A DNA stretch of 64,000 nt, taken from positions 29,302,618-29,366,617 of the forward strand of contig OZ026601.1 in NCBI GenBank assembly GCA_964020085.1. The letters run 5' to 3'. The translations under genes and the position numbers were made by a program. Below, in pieces: positions 25,332 to 34,089 of the stretch (its first letter is position 1; the number at the start of each line of letters is the position of its first letter). The notes beneath the pieces are model-generated. The model ran no database searches, was not told the origin of the DNA, and worked only from the letters and a program-made list of their open reading frames with translations. This DNA comes from Micromussa lordhowensis. Taxonomy: Eukaryota > Cnidaria > Anthozoa > Scleractinia > Lobophylliidae.

Positions 25332-28300
25332 ATGGGTTATAGTAATGGGCAACTTGAATCATCATCAACAAGTGGTAGAGGTGAAAAAGGTGATCCTGGT
25401 TTACCTGGAATTGGATTTAGTCTAACTGATGATGGTAATTTTGATATTGATAGTAAGCGATTAACTGAAGTAGCTGCTCCTATCGATAAAAATGATGCAG
25501 CTACAAAGGAGTATGTTGATAATAACCTATCAGCTATTGATTTGTCACCTTATCTGAAAAGAGATGGAACAACTTCAATGACTGGTCATTTAAATATGAA
25601 TAATCATAAGATTAGTGATTTAGAAGATGCTACTAATGATAATGATGCTGTACCTCTAAAACAATTAAAGGAGATGACAACAGATCATAGGACAAATTAT
25701 CATTTGCAACCTAGTTTTACTTTTTATAAAGATTTTGGTGATAAAGCAGAATGTACTAAAGGATCTATACCTATTCCTGGGCACACTGATCATTTTGAAC
25801 TATTAGAAGCGCCTCGAGAAGGGGCGCAATCTGGTTATGCTTATTCTACTGTTCGACTAGTGAACAATTTAGAAATAGATCCTAATTATTCTATCGTTTT
25901 TGAAATATTTGGATATGATGGAACAAATATAGTTACAGATGGTGATTCAGATAGGCTATTATTTACAAATGTCACTGGTAATGCAAACATAATTGATTTT
26001 AGTCATGATTGGTTTAGCAATTACGCAAAAGCTTACATAATATTTAATAGTTCTAAAAGAGATGTGAACATCCGTTTACAATTTCGATATTATGGTTCCA
26101 GTAACTCTAATTTTAAATTTCTATTTTTTAGTAGATGTGTGAAAGGAATACAAAGGACTAGTTTTGATCATAGATTATTTAATGTTAAAAGTACTGATTT
26201 TTCAGGAACAATATTAAATTTTGAACCGATCAATATGAATAATGAAAAGATAATCAATATTGGTAATCCTACTGGCCCTAAAGATGCAACAACCAAAGAA
26301 TATGTTGACGATGAAGACGCTAAACAGGATATTGCTATTAATGATTTATCTTCTAGAAAATCAGATAGGTCAGAAGTATTACTCCTAAACGGAAGCCAAA
26401 ACATGACTGGTAATCTTTCTATGAATGGAAATAGGATTTTTAGCTTACCTATTCCAACTGGGGCGCAGCAACCTGTGACAAAGACTTATTTAGAAAGTCA
26501 AATTGCTTCCATACCACAGCCTGATTTAAGTCTTTATCTCAAAGTAGATGGTTCACGCGCTATGACAGGAGATCTCAATATTGGTAGTAAAAAAATAACA
26601 GATTTAGAGACTCAAGATGATGTCCCAATCACTGATTACCCTAATGCTTTAAAAGATTCTAAAATGGCTGTTAATAAACTTTATGTTAATGAAAACTTTT
26701 TAAAATTAAAAGGTGATGACTATGACTTAAAAGGTAAAAGAATAATAAATACTGAACCATATGGTGTCAATATTTTTGGTACAAATGATTTAGTCTCCAA
26801 GGCATTTGTCCAAGCAGAAATAAGTAAGCTACCTACAGATGTATTAAAATTGGATGGTTCAAGGCCTATGACAGGTGATCTAAACATGAATAATAATCTC
26901 ATTACAAATTGTGGTAGATTAACCATGGTTGCTGATGGTAATAGTCCAATTAATATGAATAATAGTTATCTTTATGGTTTACCAAATCCAGTTAGTGGTG
27001 ATGATGCTGTTAATAAAACTTATGTTGACAATGGTGATAATTTGAATTTACCTTTAAATGGTTCCAGATCAATGACAGGAAGTCTCCAAATGGGTGATCA
27101 TGCTATCACTGGAATTAGTAGTAGTTCTGTAGACGACGCAGCCCTAACAGTTGGTGATGCAAAATCTACTTATCTACCACTTTTAGGAGATAGAGACATG
27201 GAAGGAAATCTTGATATGGCTAATCATAGCATTATCCGCTTGAAAGATCCAAATTCATCAGATAACACACATGCAACTAATGTTAACTATGTTAATAGGA
27301 GAGTTACTGATAATAACTCAGTACTTAGATCTTTTATTGAATACAAAGTTAGTGAATTTGAAGAACTGAATATTAAAGCAAACCGACAAGATAATGAATT
27401 CTCTTTTGTCATGGATGATGATTTATTTAAGGAAGATGATGATGATATTACCAAAGTAAGAAAAGTCGACAAAGATTACTATGATATCAACAAAGCTACT
27501 TATCAATTTAAAATTAAGTATGACTCTGCTATCGGTTATTATAGCACCCGATTAACTATTGATTTAAAATCGTTAGATTTAGGTGAGTATACATTAGCTT
27601 TTGAAATGTATTACAATGATAAAGTAGATCATGACGAAGTGGTTGTTAACGCTGTATCTGAAACTTTGAATGTTTCACGTAATAATACAAATACTTTTTC
27701 CGATCACAGTAGAACAATAGTGAATTTTCACAAATATGGAAACATTGGGATTATTGATTTAGATATTGATTTAACTTTAAAGTACAAGAGTGGTAACACT
27801 TATGATGCAGAAACCGACATCTTTGTAGTCCTTTATGGTGCCAGTGGTCATCAGAATGACGTTGACTCGAGAATTTGGGATAGATTCTATACCATCAGAA
27901 ACAAAATCGTCTATTATGAAGCATCTATAGATATGGGTAATCGTCAGATAAAAGGATTATCTGATGGGAATGAAAACGGTGATGCTGTTAATGTGAAACA
28001 ACTAAATGAAACAGAAGATAATGTTGTAAAATATGTTGATGGTGAAATTGTAAAAGTAAATAGTGAAATAGCAAAAGAAAATCCTACTATTAATCAAAAT
28101 AAAAATTTAGTAGAATTAATAGTAAAATATATATTAAGTAATGATTCAAAGATTTCTTTAATAAAAGATTTGTATTTTTCTGATAGTAATGAAGGTAAAA
28201 CACCAAATACATATGCATTTGTAACTACTGGTGATAACAAAGGTGATTTAACTTTTTATTATGTATTTCAACATAGCGCAACTACAAATAGTGTAATGTC

Positions 28301-28688
28301 TATAAGTATTAGATATAGGCACTTACTTGGCTTTGAACATATTCATGTTGATAAAAGCAAAGTCGTAATTTCACGTAATCCTACAATAGATGAACCATCT
28401 TTAAGAACATTTAATATTCCAAATAACGCTTTAGGAAAGCAAGTACTATTTTGGATTTGGTTTAAAGACACTCATATGAACCTAATTTTTAGTGGAATTA
28501 GTGCTCCAATTATTATTAATAATTTTTTTACTGATACTAGCGGACTAAGAACTATAAGAAGAATAAATGTAGATGATAATCCTTTCACTAAGGTGAGAGG
28601 ATTGGTAACAAAGAATGTTTGGGACAATAATAGTACAGCATTTGAAAATGTGAAAGAATTTGAAAAGAGTCAAGGAACTATTATATAA
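25332..28688 (+). CDS. Large fiber-like protein with collagen segment and phage-type repeats
   Basis: This 1118-aa protein starts MGYSNGQ, followed by a short collagen-like Gly-X-Y run (residues ~15-28, GEKGDPGLPG). About eight copies of a repeat follow, with an MTGxLxM strand, then I-x-x-L, and a DAxxKxYVD end. These are spread through ~30-680 and again near ~870-900, with unrelated beta-rich domains between them and at the C-terminus. This repeat style is known from phage tail fibers and from fibers of large DNA viruses, where it forms trimeric shafts. The product probably binds receptors at the vertex. It starts with the TATTATATATG motif and is followed 15 bp later by a second fiber gene sharing its N-terminus. 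Confidence 0.78.
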   Translation: MGYSNGQLESSSTSGRGEKGDPGLPGIGFSLTDDGNFDIDSKRLTEVAAPIDKNDAATKEYVDNNLSAIDLSPYLKRDGTTSMTGHLNMNNHKISDLEDATNDNDAVPLKQLKEMTTDHRTNYHLQPSFTFYKDFGDKAECTKGSIPIPGHTDHFELLEAPREGAQSGYAYSTVRLVNNLEIDPNYSIVFEIFGYDGTNIVTDGDSDRLLFTNVTGNANIIDFSHDWFSNYAKAYIIFNSSKRDVNIRLQFRYYGSSNSNFKFLFFSRCVKGIQRTSFDHRLFNVKSTDFSGTILNFEPINMNNEKIINIGNPTGPKDATTKEYVDDEDAKQDIAINDLSSRKSDRSEVLLLNGSQNMTGNLSMNGNRIFSLPIPTGAQQPVTKTYLESQIASIPQPDLSLYLKVDGSRAMTGDLNIGSKKITDLETQDDVPITDYPNALKDSKMAVNKLYVNENFLKLKGDDYDLKGKRIINTEPYGVNIFGTNDLVSKAFVQAEISKLPTDVLKLDGSRPMTGDLNMNNNLITNCGRLTMVADGNSPINMNNSYLYGLPNPVSGDDAVNKTYVDNGDNLNLPLNGSRSMTGSLQMGDHAITGISSSSVDDAALTVGDAKSTYLPLLGDRDMEGNLDMANHSIIRLKDPNSSDNTHATNVNYVNRRVTDNNSVLRSFIEYKVSEFEELNIKANRQDNEFSFVMDDDLFKEDDDDITKVRKVDKDYYDINKATYQFKIKYDSAIGYYSTRLTIDLKSLDLGEYTLAFEMYYNDKVDHDEVVVNAVSETLNVSRNNTNTFSDHSRTIVNFHKYGNIGIIDLDIDLTLKYKSGNTYDAETDIFVVLYGASGHQNDVDSRIWDRFYTIRNKIVYYEASIDMGNRQIKGLSDGNENGDAVNVKQLNETEDNVVKYVDGEIVKVNSEIAKENPTINQNKNLVELIVKYILSNDSKISLIKDLYFSDSNEGKTPNTYAFVTTGDNKGDLTFYYVFQHSATTNSVMSISIRYRHLLGFEHIHVDKSKVVISRNPTIDEPSLRTFNIPNNALGKQVLFWIWFKDTHMNLIFSGISAPIIINNFFTDTSGLRTIRRINVDDNPFTKVRGLVTKNVWDNNSTAFENVKEFEKSQGTII

Positions 28689-28703
28689 TATAAATATATA
28701 TAT

Positions 28704-29468
28704 ATGGGGTTTACTAATGGACAACATGACAAACCATCAACAACAGGAAAAGTAGAAAAGCTTAAAAAAAGAATAGGTTTAAAATTAACTCCAGACAATC
28801 ATTTCCATTTACAAAACAAGAGATTAACTAACATTTCCGCTCCAATGGATGATCACGACGCAACCACTAAACGTTTCGTATCTGATTTATTAAAGACAAA
28901 AGCAGCAACTACATACGTTAACAATGAACTTGCTAAAAAGACTAACTCATCAGCTTTAAAGGATTACGCTTTAATTACTGATTTAGGAACTTTAGCAATC
29001 GAATTCAATGATGCATTAAAAAGCAAAGTCGATTACAATGATTTAGAGACTAAGACGCAAGATAATAATTTAGCAGCTAATACGCAAAAAACATACCCGT
29101 TCATCACCGTCTATGCAGAAGAGAATGGACCACTGATTAAAGGTTCTCTCCAATGGAGTTTCGGTAATGGATGTGAGAGAAATAAGCAATATGGTTGGCC
29201 TAGTCCTGTAGACGGTAAAATAGTTCGTGGTAGCATTTGTGTTTGTGCTGGCAATCATCAAGCATCCGAAGTGATCGTTGGCTTAGTTCTTAATGGCACG
29301 GATAAAGATTTAAAAATTGTCAAATCTGTGGATGAATGGTCAAAGATGACTATTTTCAGCGATCCGATTACGATACGAGCGGGCGACAGGATCAATTTTC
29401 GAAGCAAAACATCGAATTCTTCTGTAACACACGCGATGGTAAACTTATTGATTCAAATTGATGTCTAG
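28704..29468 (+). CDS. Short fiber-like protein with separate head domain
   Basis: This 254-aa protein begins MGFTNGQ, matching the large fiber's MGYSNGQ. It then has one KRLTNISAPMDDHDATTKRF repeat unit of the same type, a helical/coiled stretch (~55-125), and a distinct C-terminal beta-rich domain (~130-254) with GSLQWSFGNG, GSICVCAGNH and ITIRAGDRINF. The C-terminal part resembles a compact jelly-roll-like fiber head, by inference only. The shared N-terminus suggests both fibers dock on the same capsid vertex. It starts in a run of ATATATATATG. Confidence 0.72.
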   Translation: MGFTNGQHDKPSTTGKVEKLKKRIGLKLTPDNHFHLQNKRLTNISAPMDDHDATTKRFVSDLLKTKAATTYVNNELAKKTNSSALKDYALITDLGTLAIEFNDALKSKVDYNDLETKTQDNNLAANTQKTYPFITVYAEENGPLIKGSLQWSFGNGCERNKQYGWPSPVDGKIVRGSICVCAGNHQASEVIVGLVLNGTDKDLKIVKSVDEWSKMTIFSDPITIRAGDRINFRSKTSNSSVTHAMVNLLIQIDV

Positions 29469-29803
29469 ATAATATGCAAATGAGTTTATGAAACGCGTTT
29501 CATCCAGACAATAAAAGCTACGGTTGATTAAAAGCTATCATTGATTAAAAGCTACGGTTGATTAAAATAATTGATGACATATGTCTACAGGGGATTCCCG
29601 GAAACGCGTTTCATCTAGCTATGGTTAGCTAAAATAATTGATGACTCATGTCTACAGGGGATTCCCGGAAACGCGTTTCATCTAGCCTATGGTTAGCTAA
29701 AATAATTGATGACTCATGTCTACAGGGGATTCCCGGAAACGCGTTTCATCTAGACAATACAACTCAACGCATTTTAGAAAAATTTATCTTATCCAAAGAA
29801 TAG
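29469..29803. promoter_or_regulatory. Repeat-rich noncoding region with kB-like, STAT-like and palindromic sites
   Basis: This intergenic stretch holds no gene. It has a perfect octamer ATGCAAAT at 29474-29481, short TTGATTAAAAGCTA repeats at ~29512-29570, and then 67-68-bp tandem repeats. Each repeat holds GGGGATTCCC (29590, 29657, 29725), overlapping TTCCCGGAA (29595, 29662, 29730) and the palindrome GAAACGCGTTTC (29601, 29668, 29736; also alone at 29490). GGGGATTCCC fits the NF-kB consensus and TTCCCGGAA fits the STAT consensus TTCN3GAA. Enhancer function is inferred. Confidence 0.55.
29490..29756. repeat. 67-68-bp tandem repeats with GAAACGCGTTTC palindrome
   Basis: Four copies of the 12-bp palindrome start at 29490, 29601, 29668 and 29736. 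The last three lie at 67- and 68-bp spacing within near-identical units that include GGTTAGCTAAAATAATTGAT. The first copy is separated by a variant, shorter-repeat segment. Confidence 0.85.
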
Positions 29804-30063
29804 ATGGATATTAAAAGTTTATCTTCTTTGATAGATGAAAGTAGAAAGTTTATTAAAATTTCTCTCGAAAAGAGGGGAAAAAATCAATCACATCTTTTGA
29901 AAAGTTTGAAGGTTTCAATTTAAAAGATTGGAAGAAAAAGTTAGCGTGTAACGGTTTTATTAGAGACCAAACTGTAAACCTTCAAGGTGATCAAACTGAA
30001 AAAGTATATGATGAATTAATCCAAATGGGCTATGATAGTGATCAAATTATTTTTAATTTATAA
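29804..30063 (+). CDS. SUI1/eIF1-like translation initiation factor, split across two frames
   Basis: The ATG at 29804 opens a frame whose first ~25 codons include IKISLEKRGK, like the start of the eIF1 fold. That frame stops at 29921-29923. From 29881 the -1 frame carries KKLACNG and then VNLQGDQ, the two signature motifs of eIF1/SUI1, and a C-terminal helix, ending at TAA 30061-30063. The frames meet at A AAA AAT (29878-29884), phased as a -1 slippery heptamer in the first frame. Either the gene is broken by one base or it is recoded. Total size (~86 codons) is near a minimal SUI1 domain. eIF1 governs start-codon selection on the ribosome. It lies between the repeat-rich region and the membrane protein gene. 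Confidence 0.7.
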
Positions 30064-30081
30064 ATATAATAAAATAATATA

Positions 30082-30561
30082 ATGGTGGCTAAAAAGAATA
30101 TTTTCGATTGGAATCATATTTCAGACAAATTATCGACTGATGAAGTAGACGAACTAAAGTCTTATTATCTAAGCTATCATAGGAAATGTTGGGCTTTCAA
30201 AAAGGCTTACAAAAGATTTAAATTGCTCAAATTCATTGGTAATTCACTCTCTGTTCTGACAGCTTCAGGTGGGATTGCTAGTGCTATTGCAACAGGTGGT
30301 ATCAGTCTAATAGCGATTAGTACAGTGGCATTATTAGTTAAAGGATATATGGAACATAAAGGTTTAGACTTAAAAATTCAAAATTGTACCTATGCCTACC
30401 AATCTTACCAACATTTGTTAACAATGATTCGAGAAGCGATGCGCTCAGGTGATCTTAACCGAGAAAGTTTAATTAATCAAATGACAAACGTTGACAATTT
30501 CGTGATTGATAATAGCCCAATTATTGATAAATATTTAAAGATGTATGACACTGTCCACTGA
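30082..30561 (+). CDS. 159-aa two-helix membrane protein
   Basis: The N-terminal ~48 residues are charged. Two adjacent hydrophobic segments (~51-70 and ~73-89, Gly/Ala/Ile/Ser rich, with ASGGIASAIATGGISLIAIS) follow. A soluble C-terminal part contains KIQNCTYAYQSYQHLL. Similar proteins are, to my recollection, common in Polintons, but their function is not known. A hairpin membrane protein could act in egress or membrane interaction; this is inference. It is the last gene before the right TIR. Start in the AATAATATAATG context. Confidence 0.65.
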   Translation: MVAKKNIFDWNHISDKLSTDEVDELKSYYLSYHRKCWAFKKAYKRFKLLKFIGNSLSVLTASGGIASAIATGGISLIAISTVALLVKGYMEHKGLDLKIQNCTYAYQSYQHLLTMIREAMRSGDLNRESLINQMTNVDNFVIDNSPIIDKYLKMYDTVH

Positions 30562-30618
30562 CTTCAGACACACGCTAGTATGCGAGAGTACATGTTTTGA
30601 ATATTAATGATAGGTGAC

Positions 30619-30660
30619 ATGCAAATATCGACCAATTAAAATTTGTCTGATGCATCAGAC
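30619..30660. promoter_or_regulatory. Octamer and 16-bp palindrome just inside the right TIR
   Basis: ATGCAAAT (30619-30626) is a perfect POU/Oct-1 octamer. GTCTGATGCATCAGAC (30645-30660) is a perfect 16-bp palindrome ending 9 bp before the TIR. Oct-1 sites belong to adenovirus replication origins, so an origin-auxiliary role is conceivable but unproven. Confidence 0.35.
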
Positions 30661-30669
30661 TATGCTAAC

Positions 30670-30911
30670 TACGCATCGTGAGAACAATCTAAATTTTACT
30701 ATATCCTACACTATCCTACGCATTTCAGGCATTTTTGTGCGTAAAATAGTATGTCTAATTTTTACGATATCTACGCTACTTACACTACCTACGCATAACC
30801 ACGCTGTTTCAGTGTATTATATCATATATTTTAGACTCAGATTTTTACACTAACTACGCTGAGATGCGTAAAATCCAGAAATGTCCTAGTTCCCCCATTT
30901 CCTACACTACT
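30670..30911. repeat. Right terminal inverted repeat of element 2
   Basis: This is a 242-bp inverted copy of 10741-10982. It ends CCTACACTACT at 30911, followed by the ATCATC duplication. Confidence 0.95.
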
Positions 30912-30917
30912 ATCATC
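30912..30917. repeat. Target site duplication ATCATC, right side of element 2
   Basis: This is the second copy of the 6-bp duplication. It continues into the satellite as ATCATCTCC, in phase with the monomer broken at 10740. Confidence 0.95.
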
Positions 30918-32105
30918 TCCTTATTAGTATGCACTTGAAGTGGAAACATAGGACAACATTTTGCTGCAAACTGCGGCTCCATAAGTGTCCGTATAGCCGA
31001 GTTATGACAAATTTGGCAAGGACACCTAAATCGGCCATTTTCTGAGATTTTGCCACGGGGGGACCAAGGGAAAATGCTCAAAAAAGTAGGCCGACTGTAG
31101 GGGCTTCAAAAACACCCTGGCACAAATGGCATCATCTCCTAATTAGTATGCACTTAAAGTTCAAAGATAATTCAACATTTTGCTGCAAACTGCGGCTCCA
31201 TAAGTGTCCATATAGCCCAGTTATGACAAATTGGGCAAAGACACCTAAATCGGCCATTTTCTGAGATTTTGCCAAGGGGAGACCAAGGGAAAATGCTCAA
31301 AAAAGTAGGCCGACTAAAGGGGGTTCAAAAACATCCTGGCGCAAATGGCATCATCTCCTAATTAGTATGCACTTGAAGTGCAAACATAGGACAACATTTT
31401 GCTGCAAACTGCGGCTCCATAAGTGTCCATATAGCCCAGTTATGACAAATTTGGCAAGGACACCTAAATCGGCCATTTTCTGAGATTTTGCCAAGGGGGG
31501 ACCAAGGGAAAATGCTCAAAAAAGTAGCCCGACTATAGGGGCTTCAAAAACACCCTGGCGCAAAGGGCATCATCTCCTAATTAGTATGCACTTGAAGTGC
31601 AAAGATAGGACAACATTTTGCTGCAAACTGCGGCTCCATAAGTGTCCGTATAGCCGCGTTATGACAAATTTGGCAAGGTTACTTAAATCGGCCCTTTTGT
31701 GAGATTTTGCCAAAAGGGGGACCAAAGGAAAATGCTCAAAAAAGTAGGCCGACTATAGGGGCTTCAAAAACACCCTGGCGCAAATGGCATCATCTCCTAA
31801 TTAGTATGCACTTGAAGTGCAAACATAGGACAACATTTTTCTGCAAACTGCGGCTCCATAAGTGTCCGTAGAGCCGCGTTATGACAAATTTGGCAAGGAC
31901 ACCTAAATCGGCCATTTTCTGAGATTTTGCCAATGGGGGACCAAGGGAAAATGCTCAAAAAAGTAGGCCGACTATAGGGGCTTCAAAAACACCCTGGCGC
32001 AAATGGCATCATCTCCTAATTAGTATGCACTTGAAGTGCAAACATAGGACAACATTTTGCTGCAAACTGCGGCTCCATAAGTGTCCATATAGCCCAGTTA
32101 TGACA

Positions 32106-32240
32106 AATTTGGCAAGGACAACTAAATCGGCCATTTTCTGAGATTTTGCCAAGGGGGGAGCAAGGGAAAATGCTCAAAAAAGAAGGCCGACTATAACATT
32201 TTGCTGCAAACTGCGGCTCCATAAGTGTCCGTATAGCCGC
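32106..32240. repeat. Truncated satellite monomer
   Basis: At about 32198 the sequence jumps from CCGACTATA directly to ACATTTTGCTGC, removing about 75 bp (GGGGCTTC through AGGACA). All other monomer landmarks around it are intact. Confidence 0.8.
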
Positions 32241-34089
32241 GTTATGACAAATTTGGCAAGGTTACTTAAATCGGCCCTTTTCGGAGATTTTGCCAAGGGG
32301 GGACCAAGGGAAAATGCTCAAAAAAGTAGGCCGACTATAGGGGCTTCAAAAACACCCCGGCGCAAATGGCATCATCTCCTAATTAGTATGCACTTGAAGT
32401 GCAAACATAGGACAATATTTTGCTGCAAACTGCGGCTCCATAAGTGTCCGTATAGCCGCGTTATGACAAATTTGGCAAGGTTACTTAAATCGGTCCTTTT
32501 GTGAGATTTTGCCAAAAAGGGGACCAAGGGAAAATGCTCAAAAAAGTAGGCCGACTATAGGGGCTTCAAAAACACCCTGGCGCAAATGGCATCATCTCCT
32601 AATTAGTATGCACTTGAAGTGCAAACATAGGACAACATTTTTCTGCAAACTGCGGCTCCATAAGTGTCCGTAGAGCCGCGTTATGACAAATTTGGCAAGG
32701 ACACCTAAATCGGCCATTTTCTGAGATTTTGCCAATGGGGGACCAAGGGAAAATGCTCAAAAAAGTAGGCCGACTATAGGGGCTTCAAAAACACCCTGGC
32801 GCAAATGGCATCATCTCCTAATTAGTATGCACTTGAAGTGCAAACATAGGACAACATTTTGCTGCAAACTGCGGCTCCATAAGTGTCCGTATAGCCGAGT
32901 TATGACAAATTTGGCAAGGACACCTAAATCGGTTATTTTCTGAGATTTTGCCAAGGGGGGACCAAGGGAAAATGCTCAAAAAAGTAGGCCGACTATAGGG
33001 GCTTCAAAAACACCCTGGCGCAAATGGCATCATCTCCTAATTAGTATGCACTTGAAGTGCAAACATAGGACAACATTTTGCTGCAAACTGCGGCTCCATA
33101 AGTGTCCGTATAGCCGAGTTATGACAAATTTGGCAAGGTTACTTAAATCGGCCCTTTTCGGAAATTTTGCCAAGGGGGGACCAAGGGAAAATGCTCAAAA
33201 AAGTAGGCCGACTATAGGGGCTTCAAAAACACCCTGGCGCAAATGGCATCATCTCCTAATTAGTATGCACTTGAAGTGCAAACATAGGACAACATTTTGC
33301 TGCAAACTGCGGCTCCATAAGTGTCCGTATAGCCGCGTTATGACAAATTTGGCAAGGTTACTTAAATCGGCCCTTTTCGGAGATTTTGCCAAGGGGGGAC
33401 CAAGGGAAAATGCTCAAAAAAGTAGGCCGACTATAGGGGCTTCAAAAACACCCCGGCGCAAATGGCATCATCTCCTAATTAGTATGCACTTGAAGTGCAA
33501 ACATAGGACAATATTTTGCTGCAAACTGCGGCTCCATAAGTGTCCGTATAGCCGCGTTATGACAAATTTGGCAAGGTTACTTAAATCGGTCCTTTTGTGA
33601 GATTTTGCCAAAAAGGGGACCAAGGGAAAATGCTCAAAAAAGTAGGCCGACTATAGGGGCTTCAAAAACACCCTGGCGCAAATGGCATCATCTCCTAATT
33701 AGTATGCACTTGAAGTGCAAACATAGGACAACATTTTTCTGCAAACTGCGGCTCCATAAGTGTCCGTAGAGCCGAGTTATGACAAATTTGGCAAGGTTAC
33801 TTAAATCGGCCCTTTTCTGAGATTTTGCTAAGGGGGGACCAAGGGAAAATGCTCAAAAAAGTAGGCCGACTATAGGGGCTTCAAAAACACCCTGGCGCAA
33901 ATGGCATCATCTCCTAATTAGTATGCACCTGAAGTGCAAACATAGGACATCATTTTGCTGCAAACTGCGGCTCCATAAGTGTCCATATAGCCCAGTTATG
34001 ACAAATTTGGCAAGGACAACTAAATCGGCCATTTTCTGAGATTTTGCCAAAGGGGGACCAAGGGAACATGCTCAAAAAAGAAGGCCGAC

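Larger units (their letters stand above)
10741..30911. mobile_element. Complete Polinton/Maverick element 2 (20,171 bp)
   Basis: The full-length element has 242-bp TIRs, AG...CT ends, a 6-bp ATCATC duplication and about 21 genes. These include PolB, chromodomain integrase, adenain-like protease, packaging ATPase, capsid and penton candidates, PLA2 and fibers. This is the hallmark Polinton/adintovirus set, so the element is equally an integrated virus. Only the SUI1-like ORF looks interrupted, plus two A-run junctions where genes abut in different frames. The TIRs look identical to each other, implying recent insertion. It lies in inverted orientation to element 1, 2.75 kb away, inside the same satellite. 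Confidence 0.97.

Noticed and set aside
10741..30911. LTR retrotransposon because of an integrase with chromodomain
   Set aside because: Ends are inverted, not direct, repeats. There is no reverse transcriptase, and PolB, ATPase, protease and capsid genes define a Polinton.
33046..33600. Open frame of 184 codons, and many 60-144-codon frames on both strands, in the satellite
   Set aside because: They repeat with every monomer, occur on both strands, lack start context, and remain open only because 219 bp is a multiple of three. Single-base indels (220-bp monomers) end them.
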